From assembly GCA_965240325.2 (NCBI GenBank), contig OZ251231.1:1-64000 (forward strand): a stretch of 64,000 nt of DNA, in the 5' to 3' direction. The position numbers were made by a program, and so were the translations under genes. Source of the DNA: Rebecca billardiae RCC1528 (lineage: Eukaryota; Haptophyta). The first letter of the stretch is position 1; each line of letters begins with the position of its first letter. Shown here in pieces: positions 13,801-25,300 of the stretch. A model generated the notes under the pieces. It saw only the letters and a program-made list of their open reading frames with translations. It did no database searches and was not told the origin of the DNA.

Positions 13801-16800
13801 CGAGCCAATGTAGGGCTTCTGGCTGACGCTCCGCCCTGGTTCCAGCCCGTACGAGTCCTGTGGGGCATCACCGGCCAGCCACCGAGCTGACTCTCGCACC
13901 GACTCGCCGTCAGACGGTCACCGCTGCTGATCCGAGTTCGCCGCTCGAGCCTGGCGTATGCAGCAGGGCCAGTCGGCCAGCTGATACTGCGAAGGTCGAG
14001 CCAATGTAGGGCATCTGGCTGACGCTCCGCCCTGGTTCCAGCCCGTACGAGTCCTCTGGGGCATCACCGGCCAGCCACCGAGCTGACTCTAGCACCGACT
14101 CGCCGTCAGACGGTCACCGCTGCTGATCCGAGATCGCACGGCTAGAGCCTGGCGTATGCAGCAGGGCCAGTCGGCCAGCTGGTACTGCGAAAGTCGAGCC
14201 AATGTAGGGCTTCTGGCTGACGCTCAGCCCTGGTTCCAGCCCGTACGAGTCCTCTGGGGCATCACCGGCCAGCCACCGAGCTGACTCTAGCACCGACTCG
14301 CAGTCAGACGGTCACCGCTGCTGATCCGAGATAGCACTGCTAGAGCCGGGCGTATGCAGCAGGGCCAGTCGGCCTCTGATACTGCGAAAGTCGAGCCAAT
14401 GTAGGGCTTCTGGCTGACGCTCCGCCCTGGTTCCAGCCCGTACGAGTCCTCTGGGGCATCACCTGCCAGCCACCGAGCTGACTCTAGCACCGACTCGCCG
14501 TCAGACGGTCACCGCTGCTGATCCGAGGTCGCAGCTCGAGCCGGGCGTATGCAGCAGGGCCAGTCGGCCAGCTGATACTGCGAAAGTCGAGCCAATGTAG
14601 GGCATCTGGCCGACGCTCCGCCCTGGTTCCAGCCCGTACGAGTCCTCTGGGGCATCACCGGCCAGCCACCGAGCTGACTCTAGCACCGACTCGCCGTCAG
14701 ACGGTCACCGCTGCTGATCCGAGATCGCACGGCTAGAGCCGGGCGTATGCAGCAGGGCCAGTCGGCCAGCTGATACTGCGAAAGTCGAGCCAATGTAGGG
14801 CTTCTGGCTGACGCTCCGCCCTGGTTCCAGCCCGTACGAGTCCTCTGTAGCATCATCGGCCAGCCACCGAGCTGACTCTCGGGTAAACTGGCCGTCAGAC
14901 GGTCACCGCTGCTGATCCGAGGTCGCAGCTCGAGCCGGGCCGTACGTGCAGCACTGCCAGTGGGCCAGCTGATACTGCGAAAGTCAAGCCAATGTAGGGC
15001 TTCTGGCTGACGCTCCGCCCTGGTTCCAGCCCGTACGAGTCCTGTGGGGCATCACCGGCCAGCCACCGAGCTGACTCTCGCACCGACTCGCCGTCAGACG
15101 GTCACCGCTGCTGATCCGAGATCGCCGCTCGAGCAGGGCGTATGCAGCAGGGCCAGTCGGCCAGCTGATACTGCGAAGGTCGAGCCAATGTAGGGCATCT
15201 GGCTGACGCTCCGCCCTGGTTCCAGCCCGTACGAGTCCTCTGGGGCATCACCGGCCAGCCACCGAGCTGACTCTAGCACCGACTCGCCGTCAGACGGCCA
15301 CCGCTGCTGATCCGAGATCGCCGCTCGAGCCGGGTGCATGCAGTAGGGCCAGTCGGCCAGCTTGTACTGCGAAAGTCGAGCCAATGTAGGGCTTCTGGCT
15401 GACGCTCCGCCCTGGTTCCAGCCCGTACGAGTCCTCTGGGGCATCACCGGCCAGCCACCGAGCTGACTCTAGCACCGACTCGCCGTCAGACGGCCACCGC
15501 TGCTGATCCGAGATCGCCGCTCGAGCCGGGTGCATGCAGTAGGGCCAGTCGGCCAGCTGATACTGCGAAAGTCGAGCCAATGTAGGGCTTCTGGCTGACG
15601 CTCCGCTCTGGTTCCAGCCCGTACGAGTCCTCTGGGGCATCACCGGCCAGCCACCGAGCTGACTCTAGCACCGACTCGCCGTCAGACGGTCACCGCTGCT
15701 GATCCGAGATCGCACGGCTAGAGCCGGGCGTATGCAGCAGGGCCAGTCGGCCAGCTGATACTGCGAAAGTCGAGCCAATGTAGGGCTTCTGGCTGACGCT
15801 CCGCCCTGGTTCCAGCCCGTACGAGTCCTCTGGGGCATCACCGGCCAGCCACCGAGCTGACCCTCGCGCGAACTGGCCGTCAGACGGTCACCGCTGCTGA
15901 TCCGAGATCGCAGCTCGAGCCGGGCGTATGCAGCAGGGCCAGTCGGCCAGCTGATACTGCGAAAGTCGAGCCAATGTAGGGCTTCTGGCTGACGCTCCGC
16001 CCTGGTTCCAGCCCGTACGAGTCCTCTGGGGCATCACCGGCCAGCCACCGAGCTGACTCTAGCACCGACTCGCCGTCAGACGGTCACCGCTGCTGATCCG
16101 AGATCGCACGGCTAGAGCCGGGCGTATGCAGCAGGGCCAGTCGGCCAGCTGATACTGCGAAAGTCGAGCCAATGTAGGGCTTCTGGCTGACGCTCCGCCC
16201 TGGTTCCAGCCCGTACGAGTCCTCTGGGGCATCACCGGCCAGCCACCGAGCTGACTCTCGGGCAAACTGGCCGTCAGACGGTCACCGCTGCTGATCCGAG
16301 GTCGCCGCTCGAGCCGGGCGTATGCAGCAGGGCCAGTCGGCCAGCTGATACTGCGAAAGTCGAGCCAATGTAGGGCTTCTGGCTGACGCTCCGCCCTGGT
16401 TCCAGCCCGTACGAGTCCTCTGTAGCATCACCGGCCAGCCACCGAGCTGACTCTAGCACCGACTCGCCGTCAGACGGTCACCGCTGCTGATCCGAGATCG
16501 CACGGCTAGAGCCGGGCGTATGCAGCAGGGCCAGTCGGCCAGCTGATACTGCGAAAGTCGAGCCAATGTAGGGCTTCTGGCTGACGATCCGCCCTGGTTC
16601 CAGCCCGTACGAGTCCTCTGGGGCATCACCGGCCAGCCACCGAGCTGACCCTCGCGCGAACTGGCCGTCAGACGGTCACCGCTGCTGATCCGAGATCGCA
16701 GCTCGAGCCGGGCGTATGCAGCAGGGCCAGTCGGCCAGGTGATACTGCGAAAGTCGAGCCAATGTAGGGCTTCTGGCTGACGCTCCGCCCTGGTTCCAGC

Positions 16801-18338
16801 CCGTACGAGTCCTCTGGGGCATCACCAGCCAGCCACCGAGCTGACCCTCGCGCGAACTGGCCGCCAGACGGTCACCGCTGCTGATCCGAGATCGCAGCTC
16901 GAGCCGGGCGTATGCAGCAGGGCCAGTCGGCCAGCTGATACTGCGAAAGTCGAGCCAATGTAGGGCTTCTGGCTGACGCTCAGCCCTGGTTCCAGCCCGT
17001 ACGAGTCCTCTGTAGCATCATCGGCCAGCCACCGAGCTGACTCTCGGGTAAACGACTGGCCGTCAGACGGTCACCGCTGCTGATCCGAGGTCGCAGATCG
17101 AGCCGGGCCGTACGTGCAGCACTGCCAGTGGGCCAGCTGATACTGCGAAAGTCGAGCCAATGTAGGGCTTCTGGCTGACGCTCCGCCCTGATTCCAGCCC
17201 GTACGAGTCCTCTGGGGCATCACCGGCCAGCCACCGAGCTGACCCTCGCGCGAACTGGCCGTCAGACGGTCACCGCTGCTGATCCGAGGTCGCCGCTCGA
17301 GCCGGGCGTATGCAGCAGGGCCAGTCGGCCAGCTGATACTGCGAAAGTCGAGCCAATGTAGGGCTTCTGGCTGACGCTCCGCCCTGGTTCCAGCCCGTAC
17401 GAGTCCTCTGGGGCATCACCGGCCAGCCACCGAGCTGACTCTAGCACCGACTCGCCGTCAGACGGTCACCGCTGCTGATCCGAGATCGCACGGCTAGAGC
17501 CGGGCGTATGCAGCAGGGCCAGTCGGCCAGCTGATACTGCGAAAGTCGAGCCAATGTAGGGCTTCTGGCTGACGCTCCGCCCTGGTTCCAGCCCGTACGA
17601 GTCCTCTGGGGCATCACCGGCCAGCCACCGAGCTGACCCTCGCGCGAACTGGCCGTCAGACGGTCACCGCTGCTGATCCGAGATCGCAGCTCGAGCCGGG
17701 CGTATGCAGCAGGGCCAGTCGGCCAGCTGATATTGCGAAAGTCGAGCCAATGTAGGGCTTCTGGCTGACGCTCCGCCCTGGTTCCAGCCCGTACGAGTCC
17801 TCTGGGGCATCACCAGCCAGCCACCGAGCTGACTCTCGCGCGAACTGGCCGTCAGACGGTCACCGCCGCTGATCCGAGATCGCAGCTCGAGCCGGGCGTA
17901 TGCAGCAGGGCCAGTCGGCCAGCTGATACTGCGAAAGTCGAGCCAATGTAGCAGGGCTTCTGGCTGACGATCCGCCCTGGTTCCAGCCCGTACGAGTCCT
18001 CTGGGGCATCACCAGCCAGCCACCGAGCTGACTCTCGCGCGAACTGGCCGTCAGACGGTCACCGCTGCTGATCCGAGATCGCAGCTCGAGCCTGGCTGTA
18101 TGCAGCAGGGCCAGTCGGCCAGCTGATACTGCGAAAGTCGAGCCAATGTAGGGCTTCTGGCTGACGCTCCGCCCTGGTTCCAGCCCGTACGAGTCCTCTG
18201 GGGCATCACCTGCCAGCCACCGAGCTGACTCTCGCGCGAACTGGCCGTCAGACGGTCACCGCCGCTGATCCGAGATCGCAGCTCGAGCCGGGCCGTACGT
18301 GCAGCACTGCCAGTTGGCCAGCTGATACTGCGAAAGTC
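1845..18338. repeat. Subtelomeric satellite 1, ~197 bp monomer, ~84 copies
   Basis: Head-to-tail monomers of 196-199 bp. Anchor phrases such as gccaatgtagggcttctggc and ccgtcagacgg recur once per unit across the whole interval. Variant monomers recur in a fixed order every 3348-3350 bp (17 units), for example the gccgtacgtgcagcactgcc variant near 3710, 7060 and 10410, so this is a higher-order repeat. From about 12.5 kb the order is rearranged, with the same variant returning near 14940 and 17105. The last monomer is truncated at 18338. All minus-strand reading frames of 61-123 codons here are by-products of the repeat. Confidence 0.97.
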
Positions 18339-18561
18339 TTAGAGGCGCGACGAAACTTTGCGCCCGGGGAAATACAGTTTTTCGCGTGCGCGAGGTGAGT
18401 GGACTCCCCCATATTGGCATATCATCACGATTGTATGTGGACGAATCAGAGCAGCCCAGCAGCCGGGCTGGTATTTTGATGCTGATGATGATATGTCCTC
18501 GGCATAGTATCGTTATTCATCATCTCGAGACGGTTGACATGAGTACTGAGACTACCAATGC
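18339..18561. other. Unique sequence after satellite 1
   Basis: The satellite stops in mid-monomer and less GC-rich, non-repetitive sequence follows, with gatgatgatatg-like stretches. I see no gene or RNA signature in it. It may hold upstream sequence of the small ORF that follows. Confidence 0.5.
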
Positions 18562-18726
18562 ATGAGTACCATCCGCACTGATCCATCCGCCGATCAAGCC
18601 GTCGCCGACGCACAGCTGCTTATGGTGATGGCTGTGATGAGGGCGTTGACGAATAATCTGACGAATAACGCAGCGCAGGTCATCTGCGTATTTATGTCCC
18701 AGGCGGTGTCCGGATTCAAGACGTAG
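18562..18726 (+). CDS. Small ORF, 54 aa, unrecognised
   Basis: ATG at 18562 to TAG at 18724-18726. The peptide starts MSTIRTDPSADQAVADAQLL and continues as a Met/Leu/Val-rich, predicted helical stretch with a repeated LTNN motif, ending SGFKT. Its amino-acid mix is balanced, unlike the Arg/Ala-rich noise frames nearby, which is the only argument for coding. There is no family match I can name, and no visible upstream exon. It could equally be the last exon of a broken subtelomeric gene or chance. It lies about 120 bp before the interrupted ORF at 18843 on the same strand, so the two may be remnants of one locus. Confidence 0.3.
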   Translation: MSTIRTDPSADQAVADAQLLMVMAVMRALTNNLTNNAAQVICVFMSQAVSGFKT

Positions 18727-18842
18727 TATCTCCTCGTCGCCGTCTTCTAATCACAACGAGACCCGCGCTATGCGGTCACCACCTCGACGCGCCGCAATTG
18801 GGATCAGACCTACTGGCAGCTTCGCCGGCGGGGCGATAAGCA

Positions 18843-20123
18843 CGGTTCGGATTCCCGGGCCCTTACTCATTCTACTATGATTCAAAGACACAGGCACGAG
18901 GGCGCAGCTCTCCTGATTACTATGACGGGCGTGCTCGGACGAAACTTCCACTCGAGTGGGGAAAAGGCCTCATCGCCGCACGCCTGCAGAACCCACCGCC
19001 GGCAGCGGCCCAGCGCGCGCCGTCGCGCGAGCAGACGGCGCTGACCGCCAGGATGAACGAGGCGTGAGCGCACGCGGGGGCGCAAGCGCTCGCCGCCGTC
19101 GAGTCGGAGGTGCAGTTCGTCCGCGCGTGCGCTGGCTTCGTCACCGTGTACCAGGCGGAGAGCCCGGCGGGCGCCTCGCGCCTTCATGTGACGAGTGCCG
19201 ACGAGCGGTGGCAGTTGCGAACGCGCGGCGAGGCGAAGTGGGACCGGCTGCGCGACGCGATGCACGCTGCTGGAGCGCTCGAGAGCACACTGCTGCGGCT
19301 CTTCAAACCGCGCGGGGGAGAGATGCCGATCTCGCAGCCGACACACGTCCTGTCGCTGGCTGTCTGCCTTGCAAAGGTGACCGCACTGGAGGGTGTGCAC
19401 GCGGCCGACACCGCTCTCTGCGTGATCAAGGCTCACGCGATGCGCAGCGGCGGCCCGCTGACGGAGCTGGCGTCAACCAACGCGCGCGCCGAGCTGCAGC
19501 TGGCGGCGCGGACACTGGACCACCCGCGCACCGATGGCCCGGGCACGAGCTCGGTGACGCAGTCGCAGCCGACCGCGCCTGGCCAGCAGCAGGTGGCTGG
19601 GCCTCTGGCCGGCTCTGGCGATGGGCCCGGGTCTCTGGTGGCGGGGATCGGCGCCGCCGCGGCCTCGACCAAGCCGAACGTTGTGCTCGCAGGAGGCAGC
19701 CAGCCTGCGTGCGTGTCGCACATGCTGCGGTGCAGCACGACGCCCGCAGCGCGCCAAGTTGCGCGCGAGCTGGCCGCAGGTGGGGCGCTGACCCGCGCGC
19801 ACAGGGCGGCCCTCGGCGGCAAAGTGGTCGTCGTCACGTGCAGGTGGGAATGGCGGGCCGAGCTCGATCGCGACGAGACCGCCAAGCTGTACCACATCTC
19901 TGTGATCGGAGGCAGAGAGGGCGGCAGCGGCGGTGAGGGCAGCGGGCGGGCGGGGGGCGACGCCCCGGGCCACGCCATCGCCGCTCGCCATCGCCGCCGC
20001 CATTCGCCGACGAAAAAAAAGGAAATCGGCAACACCAAAATTGGAAATCCGCAGGAGCAGGACGATAGGATTTCCATCGAAATTCGAAATTGTGAATATT
20101 GGCCGCGGCGAGCCCAAGGCTGA
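18843..20123 (+). pseudogene. Interrupted ORF, possible decayed subtelomeric gene
   Basis: One frame is open from 18843 (after a TAA) to a TGA at 19065-19067, and again to 20123. The peptide looks protein-like on both sides of the TGA: before it, a Tyr-rich then Pro/Ala stretch ending SREQTALTARMNEA; after it, a helical continuation AHAGAQALAAVESEVQFVRA, then about 100 balanced residues including PTHVLSLAVCLAKVTALEG. The helical pattern carries through the stop, suggesting one former exon broken by a point mutation. There is no convincing initiator Met upstream; the first start in the second part is a GTG at 19110. The C-terminal third becomes Gly/Ala-rich and then Lys/Arg-rich, and may not be coding. 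Alternatives are an unrecognised short intron or a base error at the TGA. I recognise no family. Confidence 0.4.
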
Positions 20124-20897
20124 TGAGGTCATATCATAGAATGGGTCACGGGCTGAGCCTAGGTCGCTGAGCTCGCTGGGACTGGGTGGCGGCTGTCACG
20201 CCCCGCGCCGCGCGAGCGCGCGGCGCGCTCGCACGTGAGTGCACCGCTCGCCCGAGCGGCGGCGGCGGCACGCGCGCGCTGCCGCTGCTCGGGTGCGCCA
20301 AGCGGCCACTGCAACCTAGGCGTCAGCTGGAGGCGGCCACCGCCCGACCGCCGTCCGAGCTGACCGGCCGGCCGGCTGGGTGCCACGGCACGCAGAGCGG
20401 CTGCAGCGCAAGCGCGGCGGCGGCAGGCGCAAGGGGCGCGCGGGCACCAGCATCCGCGCCCAAGCTACCCACGCTGCCGCGCTGCCGGGCACTGGCTCGC
20501 GGGCGCACCCAGCGCTCGTCGCCGCTCGGTGTAGCCCCGCTGCCGAGCGTGGACGGGTCGGCCGCTCGGCTGCCGACCTACCGCGCGGCAGCGTTGGGTG
20601 AGGCGAGGAGCGGAGGTCCGCGCGAAGAGGCGCGCGCACGCGCAACGCGAGCGCTCGCTCGCGCACCGCCGCCTCCAGCGCGGCCCGAGGCGATGCCTCG
20701 CACGCTGGCCACCGCCGCCGCACCCGCTGCGCTGGCTGGCGCCCCCGGACGCCGGCTGTGACGTCTCGGCCGGCCGGGCAGCATGGTGGGCACGTGAGGA
20801 GAGCGAGGGCGCGCGTGCGCGCCGCGCGCGGCGCGTACGCGCTAACCGCGCGATCCACGCACACTGAGGGCATGCGCGCGGCGCCCTCACCACCGCC
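20124..20897. other. GC-rich intergenic DNA, no supported gene
   Basis: After about 50 bp of less GC-rich sequence, the region becomes extremely GC-rich with gcgcgc runs. Reading frames are open on both strands at once and give only Arg/Ala/Pro-rich peptides, as expected from base composition. No repeats or RNA features stand out until the duplicated module at about 20898. Confidence 0.6.
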
Positions 20898-22137
20898 GCC
20901 GGCGCCGGTGGCGGCGGAAGGCTTGCACCTTGCTCTGCGCATTCAGTCATGAGGCTGTCGAAATAAGGCTCAAGGGTGGGGGCTGCCGCCCCCACACCCC
21001 CGCTTTTTCTTCCATGGGGGCTGCCGCCCCCACACCCCCGCTTTGGACCGCCTCCGAACGCTCGTTCAGCCCGCTCACTGCCGGCGGCGGGCGCGGCGCG
21101 CGGGAGCAGCTCGGTGGCAGCCATCGTCGCCGGCGGCAATTTTTGGCGGTGGCATGGAAAAAACAAGTAGTCGTAGTATTCAAAAACCAATATTCGGACA
21201 GATTCGCCCGGTGAAACGGCCGCGCGCTGGACTGAGGCTCTGCTGCCGCCGCGCCATGGCGGCCGGCCCGCCCAGCGTCGTGGCTGGGCGACTCTGGAGG
21301 GTGAGAGCGGCGGAACGGCATATGAGAAGGGTCGGAAGAAGCTATCAGGCGACTCAGTGGGGCATGCTGGTCACGTCAGGCAGCTTTGTTGCCGCGCCCC
21401 CGACCCGCTCGCCACCTGCACTGTTGTTGGGCGCCGGTCGGGTCTGCAGCCGTGCGCCGAAGTAAACTGGTGGTCGTAAGGCTGAAGGGGGGGGCTGCCG
21501 CCGCCATACAGCCGCTCTTTATCTTGCGGGGCTGCCGCCTTCACACGCCCGCACGCTCTTTCGGCCGCCTCCGCACGCTCGGTCAGCCCGCTCACCGCCA
21601 GCGCCGGTGGTGGCAGAAGGCTTGCACCATGCTCTGCGCATTCAGTCATGAGGCCGTCGAAATAGGGCTCTAGGGTGGGGGCTGCCGCCCCCACACCCCC
21701 GCTTTTTCGTCCGTGGGGGCTGCCGCCCCCACACCCCCGCTTTGGACCGCCTCCGAACGCTCGTTCAGCCCGCTCACTGCCGGCGGCGCTGGCGGCGGGC
21801 GCGGCGCGGCGCGCGGGAGCAGCTCGGCCGCCATGGCAGCCGTCGTCGCCGGCGGCAGTTTTTGGCGTGGCATGGAAAAAACAAGTAGTCGTAGTATTCA
21901 AAAACCAATATTCAGATTCGCCCGGTGAAACGGCCGCGCGCTGGACTGAGGCTCTGCTGCCGCCGCGCCATGGCGGCCGGCCCGCCCAGCGTCGTGGCTG
22001 GGCGACTCTGGAGGGTGAGAGCGGCGGAACGGCATATGAGAAGGGTCGGAAGAAGCTATCAGGCGACTCAGTGGGGCATGCTGGTCACGTCAGGCAGCTT
22101 TGTTGCCGCGCCCCCGACCCGCTCGCCACCTGCACGG
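20898..22137. repeat. Tandemly duplicated ~700 bp module
   Basis: A block at about 20898-21420 recurs at about 21597-22135 with few changes (offset 699-714 bp). Shared landmarks are attcagtcatgagg (20941/21640), gtggcatggaaaaaacaagt, aaaaccaatattc and catatgagaagggtcgg. Each copy itself contains ggggctgccgcccccacacc twice in tandem. The spacer at 21470-21600 holds a more diverged partial copy of the same GC-rich segment (ggggctgccgcc, then gctcggtcagcccgctcac). The reading frames differ between copies and are not conserved, so I treat it as non-coding repeat. Confidence 0.85.
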
Positions 22138-22310
22138 TTGACGTGAGCCGGTCGGAGGCCCGGTCGGGCTCCGCCCGCCCACGCGACGAGCCAAGACTCG
22201 AGATCGGCATATGAGACTGCCGCCAAATAAATTGGGGAGGGGTCCTCATACCTTGCCCATCACGACTAGCCGAGTGCGCGCGTGGCCCCGTGATTTTGGG
22301 GAGTGGGCAC
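22138..22310. other. Spacer between duplicated module and satellite 2
   Basis: About 170 bp of unique sequence with no gene signature. The 183 bp satellite begins with a partial monomer at about 22310-22320 (caggcccgtatctgcccgcc). Confidence 0.5.
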
Positions 22311-25300
22311 CTCTTATACAGGCCCGTATCTGCCCGCCCGCGCCGAATGGGCCAATTGCAGTGTGAACGGGTGGCGGCGCACTGCGGAGGGCCTCCGACA
22401 GGGACTTAGGCACCCGCCGACGTGCGCGCAGGCGAGCACTCGGCCTAGGCGCCGCTGAGCCGTCGAAAGGCACCGCTCTGGTCGACCTGTGCGCCAGGTC
22501 CCAGGCCCGTATCTGCCCGCCCGCGCCGAATGGGCCAATTGCAGTGTGAACTGGTGGCGGCGCACTGCGGAGGGCCTCCGACAGGGACTTAGGCACCCGC
22601 CGACGTGCGCGCAGGCAAGCACTCGGCCTAGGCGCCGCTGAGCCGTCGAAAGGCACCGCTCTGCTCGACATGTGCGCCAGGTCCCAGGCCCGTATCTGCC
22701 CGCCCGCGCTGAATGGGCCAATTGCAGTGTGAACTGGTGGCGGCGCACTGCGGAGGGCCTCCGACAGGGAGTTAGGCACCCGCCGACGTGCGCGCAGGCG
22801 AGCACTCGGCCTAGGCGCCGCTGAGCCGTCGAAAGGCACCGCTCTGCTCGACATGTGCGCCAGGTCCCAGGCCCGTATCTGCCCGCCCGCGCCGAATGGG
22901 CCAATTGCAGTGTGAACTGGTGGCTGCGCACTGCGGAGGGCCTCCGACAGGGCGTGCGGCACCCGCCGACGTGCGCGCAGGCAGGCACTCGGCCTAGGCG
23001 CCGCTGAGCCGTCGAAAGGCACCGCTCTGGTCGACCTGTGCGCCAGGTCCCAGGCCCGTATCTGCCCGCCCGCGCCGAATGGGCCAATTGCCGTGTGAAC
23101 TGGTGGCGGCGCACTGCGGAGGGCCTCCGACAGGGAGTTAGGCACCCGCCGACGTGCGCGCAGGCAAGCACTCGGCCTAGGCGCCGCTGAGCCGTCGAAA
23201 GGCACCGCTCTGCTCGACCTGTGCGCCAGGTCCCAGGCCCGTATCTGCCCGCCCGCGCCGAATGGGCCAATTGCAGTGTGAATGGGTGGCGGCGCACTGC
23301 GGAGGGCCTCCGACAGGGACTTAGGCACCCGCCGACGTGCGCGCAGGCAAGCACTCGGCCTAGGCGCCGCTGAGCCGTCGAAAGGCACCGCTCTGCTCGA
23401 CATGTGCGCCAGGTCCCAGGCCCGTATCTGCCCGCCCGCGCCGAATGGGCCAATTGCAGTGTGAACGGGTGGCGGCGCACTGCGGAGGGCCTCCGACAGG
23501 GACTTAGGCACCCGCCGACGTGCGCGCAGGCGAGCACTCGGCCTAGGCGCCGCTGAGCCGTCGAAAGGCACCGCTCTGGTCGACCTGTGCGCCAGGTCCC
23601 AGGCCCGTATCTGCCCGCCCGCGCCGAATGGGCCAATTGCAGTGTGAACTGGTGGCGGCGCACTGCGGAGGGCCTCCGACAGGGACTTAGGCACCCGCCG
23701 ACGTGCGCGCAGGCAAGCACTCGGCCTAGGCGCCGCTGAGCCGTCGAAAGGCACCGCTCTGCTCGACATGTGCGCCAGGTCCCAGGCCCGTATCTGCCCG
23801 CCCGCGCCGAATGGGCCAATTGCAGTGTGAACTGGTGGCGGCGCACTGCGGAGGGCCTCCGACAGGGAGTTAGGCACCCGCCGACGTGCGCGCAGGCAAG
23901 CACTCGGCCTAGGCGCCGCTGAGCCGTCGAAAGGCACCGCTCTGCTCGACATGTGCGCGAAGTGCCACGCCCGTACCTGCCCGCCCGCGCCGAATGGGCC
24001 AATTGCAGTGTGAACGGGTGGCTGCGCACTGCGGAGGGCCTCCGACAGGGAGTTAGGCACCCGCCGACGTGCGCGCAGGCAAGCACTCGGCCTGAGCCGT
24101 CGAAAGGCACCGCTCTGGTCGACATGTGCGCCAGGTCCCAGGCCCGTATCTGCCCGCCCGCGCCGAATGGGCCAATTGCAGTGTGAACTGGTGGCGGCGC
24201 ACTGCGGAGGGCCTCCGACAGGGACTTAGGCACCCGCCGACGTGCGCGCAGGCAAGCACTCGGCCTAGGCGCCGCTGAGCCGTCGAAAGGCACCGCTCTG
24301 CTCGACATGTGCGCCAGGTCCCAGGCCCGTATCTGCCCGCCCGCGCCGAATGGGCCAATTGCAGTGTGAACTGGTGGCGGCGCACTGCGGAGGGCCTCCG
24401 ACAGGGAGTTAGGCACCCGCCGACGTGCGCGCAGGCAAGCACTCTGCCTAGGCGCCGCTGAGCCGTCGAAAGGCACCGCTCTGCTCGACATGTGCGCCAG
24501 GTCCCAGGCCCGTATCTGCCCGCCCGCGCCGAATGGGCCAATTGCAGTGTGAACGGGTGGCGGCGCACTGCGGAGGGCCTCCGACAGGGAGTTAGGCACC
24601 CGCCGACGTGCGCGCAGGCAAGCACTCGGCCTAGGCGCCGCTGAGCCGTCGAAAGGCACCGCTCTGGTCGACCTGTGCGCCAGGTCCCAGGCCCGTATCT
24701 GCCCGCCCGCGCCGAATGGGCCAATTGCAGTGTGAACGGGTGGCGGCGCACTGCGGAGGGCCTCCGACAGGGACTTAGGCACCCGCCGACGTGCGCGCAG
24801 GCAAGCACTCGGCCTAGGCGCCGGTGAGCCGTCGAAAGGCACCGCTCTGCTCGACATGTGCGCCAGGTCCCAGGCCCGTATCTGCCCGCCCGCGCTGAAT
24901 GGGCCAATTGCAGTGTGAATGGGTGGCTGCGCACTGCGGAGGGCCTCCGACAGGGAGTTAGGCACCCGCCGACGTGCGCGCAGGCGAGCACTCGGCCTAG
25001 GCGCCGCTGAGCCGTCGAAAGGCACCGCTCTAGCCGACATGTGCGCGAAGTGCCACGCCCGTATCTGCCCGCCCGCGCCGAATGGGCCAATTGCAGTGTG
25101 AATGGGTGGCTGCGCACTGCGGAGGGCCGCCGACAGGGAGTGCGGCACCCGCCGACGTGCGCGCAGGCGAGCACTCGGCCTAGGCGCCGCTGAGCCGTCG
25201 AAAGGCACCGCTCTGGTCGACCTGTGCGCCAGGTCCCAGGCCCGTATCTGCCCGCCCGCGCCGAATGGGCCAATTGCAGTGTGAACTGGTGGCGGCGCAC

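Noticed and set aside
1536-17447. Dozens of minus-strand frames of 61-123 codons in satellite 1
   Set aside because: They are the same monomer translated repeatedly, with starts and stops set by the repeat unit, and no coding signal beyond it.
18956-19936. 326-codon plus-strand frame overlapping the interrupted ORF
   Set aside because: Arg/Gly-rich shadow in another frame; the frame with balanced composition is the one described.
20186-22214. Overlapping Arg/Ala/Pro-rich frames on both strands
   Set aside because: Composition-driven; not conserved between the two copies of the duplicated module.
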